A stretch of DNA of 64,000 bases from Notospermus geniculatus (lineage: Eukaryota > Nemertea > Pilidiophora > Heteronemertea > Lineidae), in the NCBI GenBank assembly GCA_002633025.1, contig NMRB01000024.1, positions 204,064 through 268,063 of the forward strand, read 5' to 3'. Position 1 is the stretch's first letter, and each line of letters begins with the position of its first letter. Shown in pieces: positions 26,524 through 41,500 of this stretch. The position numbers and the translations under genes were made by a program. The notes below the pieces were generated by a model that did no database searches, was not told the DNA's origin, and saw only the letters and a list, made by a program, of their open reading frames with translations.

Positions 26524-29500
26524 ATGGCGGACGCAACAAGCACGAGTTCTGAAAATGAAAAAAATCGTGAATTTGGTGACGGAAAAAGTGAAACAGAAGA
26601 ATTCATACCCGGTTTCAAGGATGTAACATCCTTCTCACAGGTATTTTGAAAGCCACCGGTACAAAAATATTTAGTTCAACCCGTGTTTTTTTGATGCAAA
26701 CATCCCGTCTAGGCCTAGCTTAGCTAGCTACCGGTTGTCGGATGATCGATGAAATGCATCCTATTTTCGGACACATCCCTCCTTAAGTTTCTTTTTAGGC
26801 AGCAGGGACAACTTTCAACTGAGCTGAGGCCAATGAAAATTGATTATTAGTTTCTCGTCAACAATTTTTCAGAATTTGATGAGGTTTCTTTTCGTTCATT
26901 ATTCATTATGATTATTAATCATGCAAAACAAAAGACGACCCTTTTGAGTTTCAGACACAGGGGCTTGGCTGGGATTTTGCATTTGCACCGAGTCGAGGCT
27001 CGAGTGAGATTTGCACCAAGTCTAGGTTTGTCATGTCGAGTGCCAAAGGCATGAGAGGAGAGAAGGGTGAACACTTCAATCGATTTCGGGGATGTACACG
27101 CACTTGAGTACCGGGTACCATTAAAAGGGCATACATTCGTACTTGGTGGTAGGCCCAGTATGCCCGTTTTAAATGGACAGTAACGTTTGAGGGGCGCTAT
27201 CATGCTGATGTTCCTTCCCGCTCCCAAAATCACGACCAGGAGCGCTATCATCGATCACGCCACTCACCGAAGGACAAGAATAGCGCTCGTCATTAATGTT
27301 TCACAAGTGTTACTGCACTCCCCGTATCATCAAAACAGCTCAGACAAACTTTGCACGCCAGTTGAAGATCATCAAATGCTGCAAGTGACCGACTTCAACA
27401 TTTATTCTGACAGAGTTTGTTATACATGTATTTCCGAGTCCATTTCTCTCAAACCCCTGACTGGATTCCTGTATAATCTATGCATTTGGCTGTAATGCAG
27501 AAGGAATGCAATTTCCAGTCATATCAAATTTCATTTCTAGATTTCTTCCAGTAAGGCCACATAAAAAAATACTTGTCAGGGTTCAAAGTTCATGACCATT
27601 TGGTCTAAAATGCGACCTGGATTTTGCTCTGTGCGACTAAAAAAATTGATGTTGTGATGCATTTCAATGACTTAACAAAAGTGAACCACCCTGTGATTTT
27701 GGTTCTGATTGGTTCAGCCATTTCCGTGTTTTCCACAACTTGCATGTCATCTCCTTAACAGCCCATGTCCTCTTTATAAACAATGAAATTTTTTGATGCG
27801 GGGACTAAATCAGATACGGGCGCTGACGAGAAACTAATAATCTATTTCCATCCCGCCTGACCCCCGATTAAGATCCTTATGGACTTAATACCTTCTAACG
27901 TAAGCCAGGTTAGGAGAGCTTATGATAACTGACTCAGACTGCTCTGCTGCTGCTGCTGAATGTCATGGTGTTACATAGTATACATGTATGTAGGCCTAGG
28001 CCTGCCCTAGGCCTAGGGCCAGGGCCTCATGTTAGGCTTGAAGGAATACACCGATTTCACATACTTGACATTCCTCCAAAGGCCTACACTGGCCTGGCCG
28101 AGGAGTAGGTCTGTCTCTGTGTCTGTAAATATTTTAATCAATTTTGTATTCATATCTATATGGCTCAATGTCTGTCTGTCTGTCTGTTAAACTGGCACAT
28201 TTCGCTATCGTTACATGTAGGCCCAGGGGCATGAAACCATGAAACTTGGTGGAGTGGTAGGCCCTAAGCAGGGATTGAAACAGCACTGGAAAAATTTGCA
28301 ATTTGACCTACATTATGCCCTCCAGGGGGCATTTTCCGTAAAATGGAAAACCCAAATAACTTCTGAACAAATGACTGGATCATCTCTAAAATTTTTATCA
28401 TTCATAGGTGTATCTTTGAGGATACATAATGGGTTTTTGATTTTTTGATGTACTTTTCAAGGTCACAGAGGTCAGTGTTCACAATTTTGCCTTTTGGTGG
28501 CACGTTTCGTAACTGCTGCAGCTATTGACCTGAAACGTGGTATGTATATATACCCCTAGGCCTAGGTTAGATGATCTATGACACCAAGTTTCGGTCCGAT
28601 TAGACTCTTGGGCTTGGCCACTAGGTGGCCAAAACCAAAAACACAAAAAATGCATTAACTCCTGAACTAATAATTGGATCATCTCCAAATTTTTATCATA
28701 GGTGTAGGTGTAGGATACATAAAACGGGTTTTTGATTTGACGTACTTTTCAAGGTCAAAGATGTACAAAAGTAATGAACCTGCCACAGTTCGCCAATATT
28801 TCACTTACCGACTTCATATCTTGCACAAATGTGTATTAGAGGAGTACCTTCAAAAATACCGAGTTTCAGCGTGATCGGACATCCAATATGGCCGCCAGGT
28901 GGCACAACCCGAAAATCATCAAAGTGCTATAACTCAAGAATGACTTGACCCAGAGTGCTCAAATTTGGTATGTGGCTCCCTCTAGATGACCTTTACGTGC
29001 ACGTCAAATTTTGGCCTGATTTGACTTCCAATATGGCCGCCAGGTGGCATAACCCAGAAAAAATCATCAAAGTGCTATAACTCAGGAGTGACTTGACCCA
29101 GAGTGCTCAAATTTGATATGTGGATCCCTCTAGATAATCTATACATGCACATAAAGCTTCGGTCCAATTGAACATCTAATGTGGCCACCAGGTGGCGTAA
29201 CCCGAAAATCATCAAAGTGCTACATGTATAAGACGGGAACGACTTGACCCAGAGCGCTCCAATGTGCTATGTGGCCCCCTCTAGATGACCTTTATGTGCA
29301 TATGAAGTTTCGGCCAGATCGGACATCCAATATGGCCGCTAGGTGGCATAATCCAAAAATCATCAATAGTCCTGTAACTCGGGAATGACTTTGACCCAGA
29401 TTGCTTCTAACTATGTGTACCTCCCTCTGTCATGTCATTACACTATTACCGGTATGTCCAACCAGGTGAACACATGGTCCATGGACCATTTCATCATAGG

Positions 29501-32500
29501 AGATCCCGTAAATATGCCTACTTACTATCCCCTCGTAGAGTGACCCTAATACACTATAGCCTGTTGCCAACAAGGCATTTCTGAATCTGACCTAGTTCCA
29601 CGCAACCGTTGCTGCACTCATTGAAAAAGTCATTGACGGTGCGGTGCGTGTTCATGAGATGATTTCTCTTTCAATGATTTGAAAGCCATTATTAAATATA
29701 TTTTATGTGGTAGCGTGTTTTGCATTGTAGAGAATGCAGTTCTGGCCTACATGTACATCCAGTATTTCAAAAATCATTTGCATAGCCGTAGGAGCAGCTT
29801 TATAGATCTTTGATAGAGATTTCGATATGTAGCCAATACGTTGTAGCCAATAGATTGCCAGAGGAAAAGTTGATTTTGTGTGACATCGAATTGTAGTGTA
29901 AACATAAAGGATCTCACGGTTGCGTCTACTGGAATCTCATCAAGGATTACCAGCGTTGATTACCACCTGAGTGCCTGAATTGTGTGAACTGCGAGAGTAC
30001 TAGAGTGGTCAAGTTGACTGTTACTGACGAGCTCGATCATCGAATGAATTTTCTCTTCGCCTACTTTGAACTGATTCGAGAATGGAGTCTTCCAACAATG
30101 CCCTGGTCGTGGAGAAGCCACGATTGTACCGGTATCGAACCTATGCGGCTATCGTNGGGAACCCTCGGTGAATAGAAATAGATTTATTCGTGCGTATCCC
30201 TCTCGTTTTCGCCAGCGGCGCCCGTGGTTCCCGGGACCCCATGGGCAAACAACGAATCTCTTAAAGTTACACTTTTTTGAAAGGCACAGTATGTGGATTC
30301 GCAATGAATTCTGGGTACTTTTTTCTCCCCTCACGTATGTGTTGCCATAAAAGCGCTTTGCGCGGCGGCTTCGCCGCCGCGCTGCGCGCTATGATTATTT
30401 TAATATTAATCATGCAAAACAAAAGACGACCCTTTTGAGTTTCAGACCACAGGGGCTTGGCTGGGATTTTGCATTTGCACCGAGTCGAGGCTCAAGTGAG
30501 ATTTGCACCAAGTCTAGGTTTGTCACGTCGAGTGCCAAAGGCACGAGAGGAGAGAAGGGTGAACATGACCTTTATGTGCATATGAAGTTTCGGCCAGATC
30601 GGACATCCAATATGGCCGCTAGGTGGCATAATCCAAAAATCATCAATAGTCCTGTAACTCGGGAATGACTTTGCTTCTAACTATGTGTACCTCACTCTGT
30701 CATGTCATTATACCGGTATGTCCAATCCAACCAGGTGAGCACATGGTCCATGGACCATTTCATTATAGGAGATCCCGTAAATACGCCTACTTACTATACC
30801 TCGTAGAGTGACCCTAATACACTATAGCCTGTTGCCAACAAGGCATTTCTGAATCTGACCTAGTTCCACGCAACCGTTGCTGCACTCATTGAAAAAGTCA
30901 TTGACGGTGTGTGTTCATGAGATGATTTCTCTTTCAATGATTTGAAAGCCATTATTAAATATATTTTATGTGGTAGCGTGTTTTGCATTTTAGAGAATGC
31001 AGTTCTGGCCTACATCCAGTATTTCAAAAATCATTTGCATAGCCGTAGGAGCAGCTTTATAGATCTATGATAGAGATTTCGATATGTAGCCAATACGTTG
31101 TAGCCAATAGATTGCCAGAGGAAAAATTGATTTTGTGTGACATCGAATTGTAGTGTAAACATAAAGGATCTCACGGTTGCGTCTACTGGAATCTCATCAA
31201 GGATTACCAGCGTTGATTACCACCTGAGTGCCTGAATTGTGTGAACTGCGAGAGTACTAGAGTGGTCAAGTTGACTGTTACTGACGAGCTCGATCATCGA
31301 ATGAATTTTCTCTTCGCCTACTTTGAACTGATTCGAGAATGGAGTCTTCCAACAATGCCCTGGTCGTGGAGAAGCCACGATTGTACCGGTATCGAACCTA
31401 TGCGGCTATCGTTGTGGCTGTCATTTTCGGCAACCTTATAATTATTGCCTTCTACATGTACGGGTACATGTACCACTTCGATTTCAAACATTCGATACTA
31501 GCCTTCTCATGGGTGCAACCAAATGCTACGAGTAGGAGAAGGGAAGAAAAGTGGGAAAGGGCCAAAAATACTATTGCAGCAACAGCTGTATCTAAAATTA
31601 CTGGAAGTAAGATGATGCCAGGTTCAGCAACTATGAACCAAACAGAGCCAAATGCAACAGGGGCACCGTCCTATTCGGCGTCTATCGAACGCTGGTATGG
31701 GAACCGTTCGTTCAGCGTCCCATTCATTAGTACAGGTTACCCAAGCAAGATGAGCCCGCCGGGGTCATTTCAGGTCAGGACAACTGCTGAGGAGAGGATG
31801 CAAATGTCGAATTTGCTACAGGATTTCCATAAAATGACAAAAAAGTACAACATAACGTATATGTTGTACAGTGGGACATTACTAGGTGCATATAGGTAAG
31901 TACAGATTGGGATTCAGTGCAATAAATCTGGAAATCAGGAGATGAGCCCATGTAAAGCCTGCCGCAGACCGGAGCTATCTGCTGAGCAAAAAGTAATTCG
32001 AGACCGTTTGCTCAGCAGATATGTAGCTCGCGTGGTGTGCGCGTATTTTTGGTGAGTTTTGTGCCTCTCCGAAAAATACGTGCACACGCGAGCTGTCTGC
32101 TGAGCAAACTGTCTCGACCGACTTTTTGCTCAGCAGATAGCTCTAGTGTGCGACAGGCTTAACAAGTAGGCCTAATGCCCAAAGCTGGAAACCGTTCTTT
32201 TACCCCTTCTGACCGGGTGGGGCATGCGTAGTTTATAAACCACCGCAAGATTCTTTTGATAGTACCGTAATCCGTGAAGTGTTTGCTACGGTGGCCCACA
32301 GAGCTCATTGATGAAACATTGTTGCATTTGCATTTTTTTCGAGGTTTGAACATTTTTCTTGGGGGTTTGTAAAATCTTTAGAATTTCTCACTGCAGTGAA
32401 AACATTTCCACCTCGGTGAAAACATTCCCACCGCGGTGAAAACCTTTTTCACTGTGGTGAGAATGTTTTCACCGCGGTGAGAACTTCCAAAGATTTTACA

Positions 32501-35500
32501 AACCCCCAAGAAAAATGATCAAACCTCAGGGAAAAAATCCAAATCAAATATTTTTCATCAATGAACTCTATGGGCCACCGTAGTTTACCAGCATTTTTTG
32601 TGGCTTTTGCACTGATTAGTTGTGGAGTGCAGGGTTGATCAATATGGTTTGTTGATAGGCCTACATGTAGAGACCACGATGGAAAGAGAACTGACCCGAC
32701 AAAAAGTCCTGCTTTTGATTTATTTTCAGACACCACGGCTTGATTCCATGGGACGATGATATCGACGTCATGGTGGACGCTCGGCAGCGGGATCTGCTTC
32801 TAAAGGCCATGGAGGCTGCCGGAAAGAAATATGGCAGCTGGTCATCTCAGGGATTGACCCAATGGAAATTTTACCTCAGTAGTTCTAAACCAATCCGTCA
32901 CAAAGACTGGCGCTGGCCGTTCATTGATATTTTTTTCTTTTCAAGCAATGCAACTCATATATGGGATCGTAATGCACAGTACAGAGATGGCTACTTCTTA
33001 AAAAAGTACGTTTTTCCCCTGCGGCAGATGCCGTTCGAGGGGTGGACCTATCCGGGACCTTGTAATATGGAGTACTATCTTAGAGTTGCAATTGGAGATG
33101 TGAAAGTGTGCAAATCCACTTGGTACGATCACAAGAATGAGAGAGGCAGTCGCCCACCAAGACAGACGGTCCCCTGTTCCTTATTGTTCCCATACTTTCC
33201 ATTTGTTTTCCGCAACCAAAAAGGTGACACCGTGACAGAAACATTGCGGTGTGGATCGAAAGTAATACATAGTATTCTGTTACCGAAATACTGCAACAGT
33301 GGATCTTGATAACATTTAAAGGGGCACGGTATTGGATCTCAAATGTGTTATTTGACTGCCGACATAGAGGGAGCCACCTAGCGGCAGTAAGACAAACTAC
33401 AAAAATGCATTACAAAATGTATGTAGTAAATCAGGTCAATTCCCGACAACGTCGTTAGCCCCTGGGTTGGAGAGTGGCGCCGGCTGTCGAGAAAACGTGG
33501 CAATACCGTGCTCCTTTAAAGCAAATAACTGGAATCTCATGCAAATGATTGTTTCTTATGCTAAAGGTACTGTCCTCAAAATGTCCTGTCCCATCCAAAA
33601 AAATTCGTACAATGGGCTAGAACGTGTAAAGTTGGCCAAATAAGTTGCCTCAAAGTTGTGGATCACTCTTCCCGTCCAAGCCTGTCCATGAAGTTTCTAA
33701 AAAGACTGTAAAAAGTGGCCACTACCTCCAATCCGTTCGCGCACATTTTGAGCCCGTTCAGCAACATTTTCAAGAATCCTAGCTCGATAGAGGGCAGCGT
33801 ACCGAAACCCGGTGTTAATACAATGGATGCCTTTTGTGAGGGAAATTGATCAGGACCGGGATGTCAGTTTCATTTCAGTAGTTTTAACCACTAGTGACAC
33901 CTATTGAAAAAGTCGGCTATCGTCCCCATTGTGACTATCTTTGAAGGAAACTATCAGTTGGTTCTAATACCACGGTGTCCGAACCAATCGTGCCAATTGG
34001 GCCTATACTAAATACAGGGTTCCTGCAAGGTCTTAAAAAGTCTTAAATTTGGCACTTCCATTTTCAAGGCCTTAAAAGTCTTAAATTTGATAATTTCTGT
34101 GGGAAGGTCTTAAAAAGGTCTTAAATTTCATATCAAGGCAGTTGTAAAAAATTGGCAGGAGATGTCAGGAAATCGCATCTCCGGGCGTCTTAAAATCAAA
34201 ATTTTTCTGGGGGAGGCCCCCCAGACCCCCCGCCCAAGTAGCCTACCCACTTTCTTGTCAATCCCTGTCATTCTTCCCTTGCGGAAACCCTTCCAGGGAT
34301 GTTCGGTGGCTCATTTAGAAGAAAATAGGTCTTAAATTTTGCCGATACTTGGTCTTAAAAAGTCTTAAAAAGGTCTTAAATTTGGTGCTCCACAGGCTGC
34401 AGGAACCCTGTAAATACACGCAAGTGATAAATATGGTCCGTGAAAAAATGGCAGAGACTCGCGAAAATATCCTGCCGCGAATATGTCTATAATTCTTGAT
34501 TCGCAAAAATTTCCTGCCACGAAATTATCATACTTTACAGTAGTAGGGACTTTTGGCAAGGTCCATATCGTTGATCCATGTCATGTATGATGTATCAAGC
34601 TACCGGTATTAAAATCATAGAAGCAGTCACATGGCATTCACAAATTTTAGTACATGTAAATTCTCTTGTATATACTTATATCATGATTATGTTCTTTGAT
34701 ACCATAAAACGTTGTATTTCTCAATGGTGCCGGTGCTTGAAAAAAATATGTATTGAAGCCTAGGGCTATTCCACTGTAACTCTAGTTATTGGCTCTAGTT
34801 ATTGCTTGTTATAAGTACAATAAACTATGTATTTTCTTGTTACTTACAAGTTGCTGTTCATTTCAATTTATGTAAATTGGGCAAAATTATGCAAATTAGC
34901 TAATCTGTGTCACGTGAACTCATTATAAATTTGGTGGTCCTGCCATTGCCACGAAGCTGAAAAGCAGACGACTCAACACAGCCCAAGGTGAAAGAAAGTC
35001 AATAACAAGAAATGCTACTGCCTCATAATTGCTCTATGAACCCTTATAAGTGATCAGGCCTGTACCGACTGATTTATAGCTCACCTGTGAGCTGTAATCG
35101 TCATGCAGTGGCCGTCATCGTCTGTGATCCGTCGTCATCCATCATAGTCTGTTAGCAGGGCATGTTTCATTACCGCTGGGGCTATTATTGATCTGAATTG
35201 TGGCAAATATATTGGGTACTCCAAGGTCAGATGACCTGTGACACCAAGTTTCGGTTCTATTCGAATCTTGGCTTGGCCACCAGTCGGCCAAAACCAAAAA
35301 CACAAAAAGTGTAATCACTCCTGAAGTAATGACGGTATCATCTCCAAGTTTTTAGGTGTGTCTTATTGGAGTAGGCCTACCTAACATAACCGGTTTTTGA
35401 TTTGACCTACCGGTAATTTTCAAGGTCACAGAAGTCAAAGTTCTACAAAAGTAACGAACTCGCTACTGGTTCCTTTTGATTTCCAAACTGTAACCTATAT

Positions 35501-38500
35501 AATTTTTGCTTGATAACCATTACAAAGGTGAATTATTTGTACACATACTTGTCCTCTTTTCCCTGTTATATGTACAACCTCTTGAGTTAGCAGTCATAGT
35601 CAGCTGAGCGCAAGGCCCATGGGCCTCTTGTTTTCTTTTTTAGGCTGCGTTGACAAGCGTCATGGAAGCAATCAAGGCCTCCAATGAACTCCCAGCTGAA
35701 GGTGATGATTTTGATTATTACTCCAGCTTCCAGACTTTTCGAGAGCTGATGAACCTGGAGGGACAGAGAATATTACAAATGTAAGGTGGAAGTAGGAAGG
35801 CAGGATGGTCAGTAGCTAGCTGCACAAGTGAATGTGTAATTCTAGGAATATGTAGTTTGCTGAACATCCAACATTTTAAGATCATTTCAAGAACATTTCA
35901 AGATCAGGCACAAAGAAATCTGCTGTCGTCGTACCCATAGGCCTACGTGTTAATGGTTCTATGTGTGTTCTGTAGTGATGTCTTTTACCTGATATGTGAG
36001 CCACTCTGGCAAAACCGGTTGCATGTCGCTTATACCTTGGCAGGTTGAGACCAAATGTTTGTCAGTTTCAATATTTGCCTATTATGAAATCTGACAGATT
36101 CTATTTCTTCCATTCTCTCCTGGTGTCATCTCAGTTCGTTCAGAGTGGTTCACATGTGGTGACAGAAAGCGTGCTTTTGGCACGATCAGTATCATCATTC
36201 TAACTTACCGACTTTTCTAACACCGTTAACATCATATTTCAGGGCGCAGTCCATAATGAAACACCTGGGTGTGAAGGGCAACCTCCAAGTAAAATCAGAC
36301 CACATGGATATTGAGGACCGATTTGATGTGCTTGTTGATGCTAATGACCAGCTACTGGAAAGAGTTGTAAGTTCCAATCCTTTGCCTTGCAGTGAATCCC
36401 TTGTAAGTCGTCTCCAAATTTCATAAATTTTCGAACCCAACCAGGGTCTTCCTCAGGGTCTTTCTACATAGTTGAAGTGTTTACAGATCGACGAGTCGAG
36501 GGGGTTGCTTGCAAACTTTCCAAGGGAATTCCCCTTGTAGCTGTCGTAGACCTTGATCCCTTGTTGATGTGGTGATGTCAAACATAGGCCTTGTCTTCTG
36601 AGGCGAGCAAAAAACTGCTCGCCTGAGAACAACAGAAAACTCTATTGTTCTCAACAACATAAATTTGCAACTGTGTCTGATTTCAGGGGATATTTCTTGA
36701 CGAAGCATCAGGTATCAAGAAACAGGAGACATCTCTGGTTGTAGCGTCAACTGCTCCAAAACTGACGCCCACAAATGCAAGCTGGAATAAGACGGTACGG
36801 TACTACAATTGCCCTATCATATCATCCTCCCACAGCAAGGGTTTTTACCTCGCTTCTCTTCATCCACTCCCACTTTGTGTGCGAGTGTATGAAGAGGAAC
36901 GAGACCAAAGCCCTGCTGTGGGAGGATGTATCATATAGATTTTGGTTGAATCAAGTTGAATTGCACCAGTTATTGGCCACTCGTTTGTCATCTTCTGTTG
37001 AGCTATAAAACAATGAACTTCTACCATCTACAGCTAAAAATGCCTGAACAGAAAGATACATACTTGGCAAGTCTTCACCCTGAGAGGCTTGGCTTGTAGT
37101 GTGGTCTAGTCCCAAAAAACGGTGCGGAGAAGAAGGTGTCACAGCTTTCAAATATGAATTTTTCAGGCCCAGACACCTCCAAGTGGAAAAAAGTCAAACC
37201 TTCGTCTCCTGGCTGCCCGATTCGTACAAAGGCCACAATTGAAATTCAAGGACAAAGTGGACAACAGCACCAAACCTTTTTACCCAAATTTACGAGAAAA
37301 ACCGAATGCACTGAAGCCTCTTCATGGTGAGTGTTGATTTCTGGTTAGAGAAGAGCAGCATTATTGTGGAATTCAAGACTTCTCATGAGGTTATATTATA
37401 TGCAGTCATATTGGGTTGTGTTTATGAAGCTGCAGATGTACCCTTCTAAAATTGTGGCCTGTGCTTGCACTGATTACCGACACTAAACCATATTAACGGT
37501 CATGGCTTTGATTCCTGGTGGAGTCGACACTTCTCAACTGGTCTGAATGAGCTTCTCCGTCCCCAGAAATCTTTCAAGAGGGGCTGAGGTAATAATGTGA
37601 TGCACTAAGGGAAACCCATTCTTCCAAATATAACAGAATATTACAGGCTGTGTGTCTTTGCTTTCAGAGAGTATCAGAGTGAAGCCACCCGAGGATGGCG
37701 AGGAAGAGATACTTTTACATGAGTAAGGACTTAGAGCATGGGCAGTGTTTCTGCCAGAGGGTACTATGCTAGTACACTCAAAGGAACAGAAAAGGGCCAT
37801 TTTCTTAAATTTCATGGGGTTTTTGCTGATTTTGAAGAAATTAGTACCCTCTGCCAAAAAATTTCTGGCAGAGACCTAATGGGTGCATCAGAATCAATGT
37901 ATTGACCCTTACAGCAGACAGTGAAACCTGGAGTTGTGAACTGCGCTCATTACTGTCATTCTTTGCATCAAAATACCTACCTGTCTTTAAGTAGGCGAGG
38001 TCTTCGTAGTTTACGGTAACCCTTCAGTGCTGATTTCCAGTGTGCTGGGACACTATGTCGTCACACATGGTGCCGTCGTTGTCCCACTTTATTGGGACCC
38101 ACCATTCAAGCATAGCCATATAAAAAAGCTTTTGCACTGAAATGGTTAATCAATTCCAGTCTGAGTAAATGAGACCTTTTTATGCCATTATTTCACCCAT
38201 GATGAGGTAGGTGCTAGTTTTCTTCTTTGCAAACTGTCATTGCTTTCCTAAAGTGTGTTCACATATCACTCAATTTTCCCTTCAGTTACCCACATCCGTA
38301 CCAGTATGAACTCAACCAGCTGGAGTGTCCCGCGGCCATGCTGGAAACTGTGACACCAAAGGCAAGTCATCATCAAAAACAGCTAATTTTGCGAACACGT
38401 GGTTAAAACGAATGGTCAAATAATATTTCATAAAACTCGCTTATGAGGGAAGATGTCAGTGACACCTGCTCTGCTGTGATGAAGTCTTTTGGTAGCTGTG

Positions 38501-41500
38501 AGCCTTGATACATGAACGGTACCTTAGCCTAGTGAGTAGGTGATAATGATTACGCATGGAAATTTTTCACCAAAGTCCTGCGAAATTTGTAAGATCTTTC
38601 TGCTGACCTGTTTCTTATGCTTTCAGGAACCTTTACCAATCGCAGACACACCACTCACATTTGTGGATAAACTGCCTGATTTGGAGAAGATGTGTTCTAG
38701 TCTGAAAAATGAAAGAGAAATTGCTGTTGATTTGGAGGTATACTTGCTATTTACACGCCGCCGCCATACTTCCTGATTGGCTAAGATACATGTACAAAAT
38801 GTACACTGTAGTATATTCACACTTGCGGCAGATTCCCAGCAGGATACTTTGAAGATTGCATCAACTGAAGCAATTTCAGAGTGCGTGTAACGTAATGGGT
38901 AGCAATGGGTATCAACACAGAAATCATTAAATATTATTATAAAGTACCGGTAATGTATATCTGTCTCCATTCCAGCATCATTCTTACCGTTCATACCTTG
39001 GTATCACCTGCCTGATACAGATCTCTTCAAGGACCCACGATTGGATTATTGATGCCCTAGCCCTGCGATCTGAACTTCACGTTCTAAACGATGTGATGAC
39101 TGACCCTAATATTATCAAGGTAAATCATGTTAGCTTTCTCTTTGACTGGACACCTTTGACTGGACACCTGGGTGATTGCGAAAAACTGTCCAATGGTCAG
39201 TGATCAAGTCGGGGTCTGAGACCTTTCCAAAACTGTCTTGTCGAAGCCCTGGTTCTCGTTTGAAAGGCACGAGCATCCCAAGTTTTCTGCTAGGCCAATT
39301 GGGGGCACTGCAGGCTTACATGACCAGGCTAAACCTATAGCATGTTCGATTTCTTACTCGCGCCTACACCGGCCTGGCACAACAGCGTTTTATTAACCGG
39401 AAGTTCTCCAAGTCGGGCCTGTCGCGCCAGGCGCTACTAACCCTCCCCTGAACCTGTTCCTTTGGGAAGTATCCCAGCATGCAGAGCATGATGTCACTTC
39501 CGAACGTAGATGAACACACAGCCCACACATACATTGCATGCAAAAGAAATCAAACGCTGTCATGGCGGACAATCAGCCAATCGGAGCGCATCCGCCATGA
39601 CACTTTACTCGTGTGTAAAACGACAGCATTCTTTTATTGGCCTCCGATGGCGAATGCGCATGTCTTAGAAAGCGCTAGTGCCTGGGCGGTGTACATGTAA
39701 GTAATCGAACACCCTACTAGAGTTGAGTGTGAATGAGGAATATTTTTCAATTTTCAGGTGCTTCATGGTGCGGACAGCGATGTGGATTGGTTGCAACGTG
39801 ATTTCTGTGTTTATATTGTGAACATGTTTGATACTGGTCAGGCTGCCCGGGTGTTGAACATGTCTCGGTTCTCCCTGGCTCATCTAATGTCTCATTACTG
39901 CCAGGTGATTGCTGATAAACAATATCAGTTGGCTGACTGGAGAATAAGGTAATAAAAACAAATATTTCTCATTCAAAAATGCATGAATTTTCTATTTAAA
40001 AAAATTTATAATCTGATGATAATCTAGTCTGCCGCAGCGGTCTCTACTTAAAAACGATGTATTGCAATTTTCCAAACGTACCTCCTCAGGATATCGCACT
40101 TTCTGATTTTTCTGTCGCAAATTGTGATGCGATACCGCTTATTTTGGGCCTTGACAATGGTAGAGGTGCAGGGCCATTGTTAGGTTTTTGTCTTGGATGG
40201 GTATTGGGCAGAGGGTTTACTCTCATTATCTCTTTATCTGCAGGCCCCTTCCAGTGGAGCTCATCAAGTATGCTCGTGAAGACACCCACTATCTTCTCTA
40301 TATCTATGATAAGATGAAGAATGAACTGATAAAAAAAGGAAACGCTCAGAGGAATCTACTTATATCTGTCTTTGAAAGAAGCAAGTTGTTGTGTTCAAAG
40401 GTAAGAAATAGATCTGGACTTCAATCTTGTCCTTCTGAATTTGTTCCTTCTAGCCTCTCTCTGCCTTTGCGCACTGCAGATGCATGTGCTGCACTGACAG
40501 ATGTAATGCTCTGACAGAAGTAGTGCACAGATAAAAGTAGTGCACCGACAGTGACAGAAGTACTATGTCAGCAGTGAGCCACAGGTTTGAGGTACATGAA
40601 TCTGTCTTTGAGAGCATGGCGCATCCTTACTGTTCTCCCCATGCAACCAAGATTTTCTCATTCTGCTGTTAAGTATTGGGACATGCGTTGTCAGAAGGTA
40701 AAATTCTGGGCATATGTCTCCTGTGCCATAGCACAAAGATATTCCTCGATGCAGCTCAATTTTGAGAGAATTACATTTTATTTCTAGAAATATAAGAAAC
40801 CTGTTACGAAAGCAGACAGTCACATGGAGATGTACCACAAGAGTCGGAAGGTTTTCAATTCACAACAGATGTTTGCCCTGCAGAGGCTATTTGCCTGGAG
40901 GGATAAAGTCGCCAGGCAAGAAGATGAGAGCCTGGGGTAAGGAATTACTAGCTGCAAGAGATGCTTGCGATCTCTGTTTGTGACTTCCAGCTGTTGTTGA
41001 AAATGTTGGACCTGATTTTACCCTACTTTATCAAACAATACTGGGTCTTTTCTAGGTCTTTTCTGGGTCTTTTCTCTCAGTCTTTTCTAGAGTTTCAGAT
41101 TGTAAAGTTCCACTTGAAAAAGACCCCGGTTGGGGTCGAAAATTCGTGAATTCTGGAGATTGACTTCTTGTTTATTATCATTTAGTGTGTCAATTTTGTG
41201 CTTTTTGTACCTTGGAAACAATACTGGGCAATATTTACGTAATGTGGGATGAAACTGGAGCCCCGGGAGAAAATTTCTTGTCGAGAAGAGGTTGCCCTCT
41301 CTACCACATAAGCCACTGGCACAATTGGGGTGGAACCCATGACCTCTTTGGTGGCAGGCGTGGATGTTTCCACCACACCACCAGGACTATCTGATGATAC
41401 CTTATGATTGTGTATTATATTTCTCTTCTGTCTCCAGGTATGTTCTGCCAAACCACATGTTGCTGCATATCTCAGAACTTCTCCCAAGGTGTGTATTATC

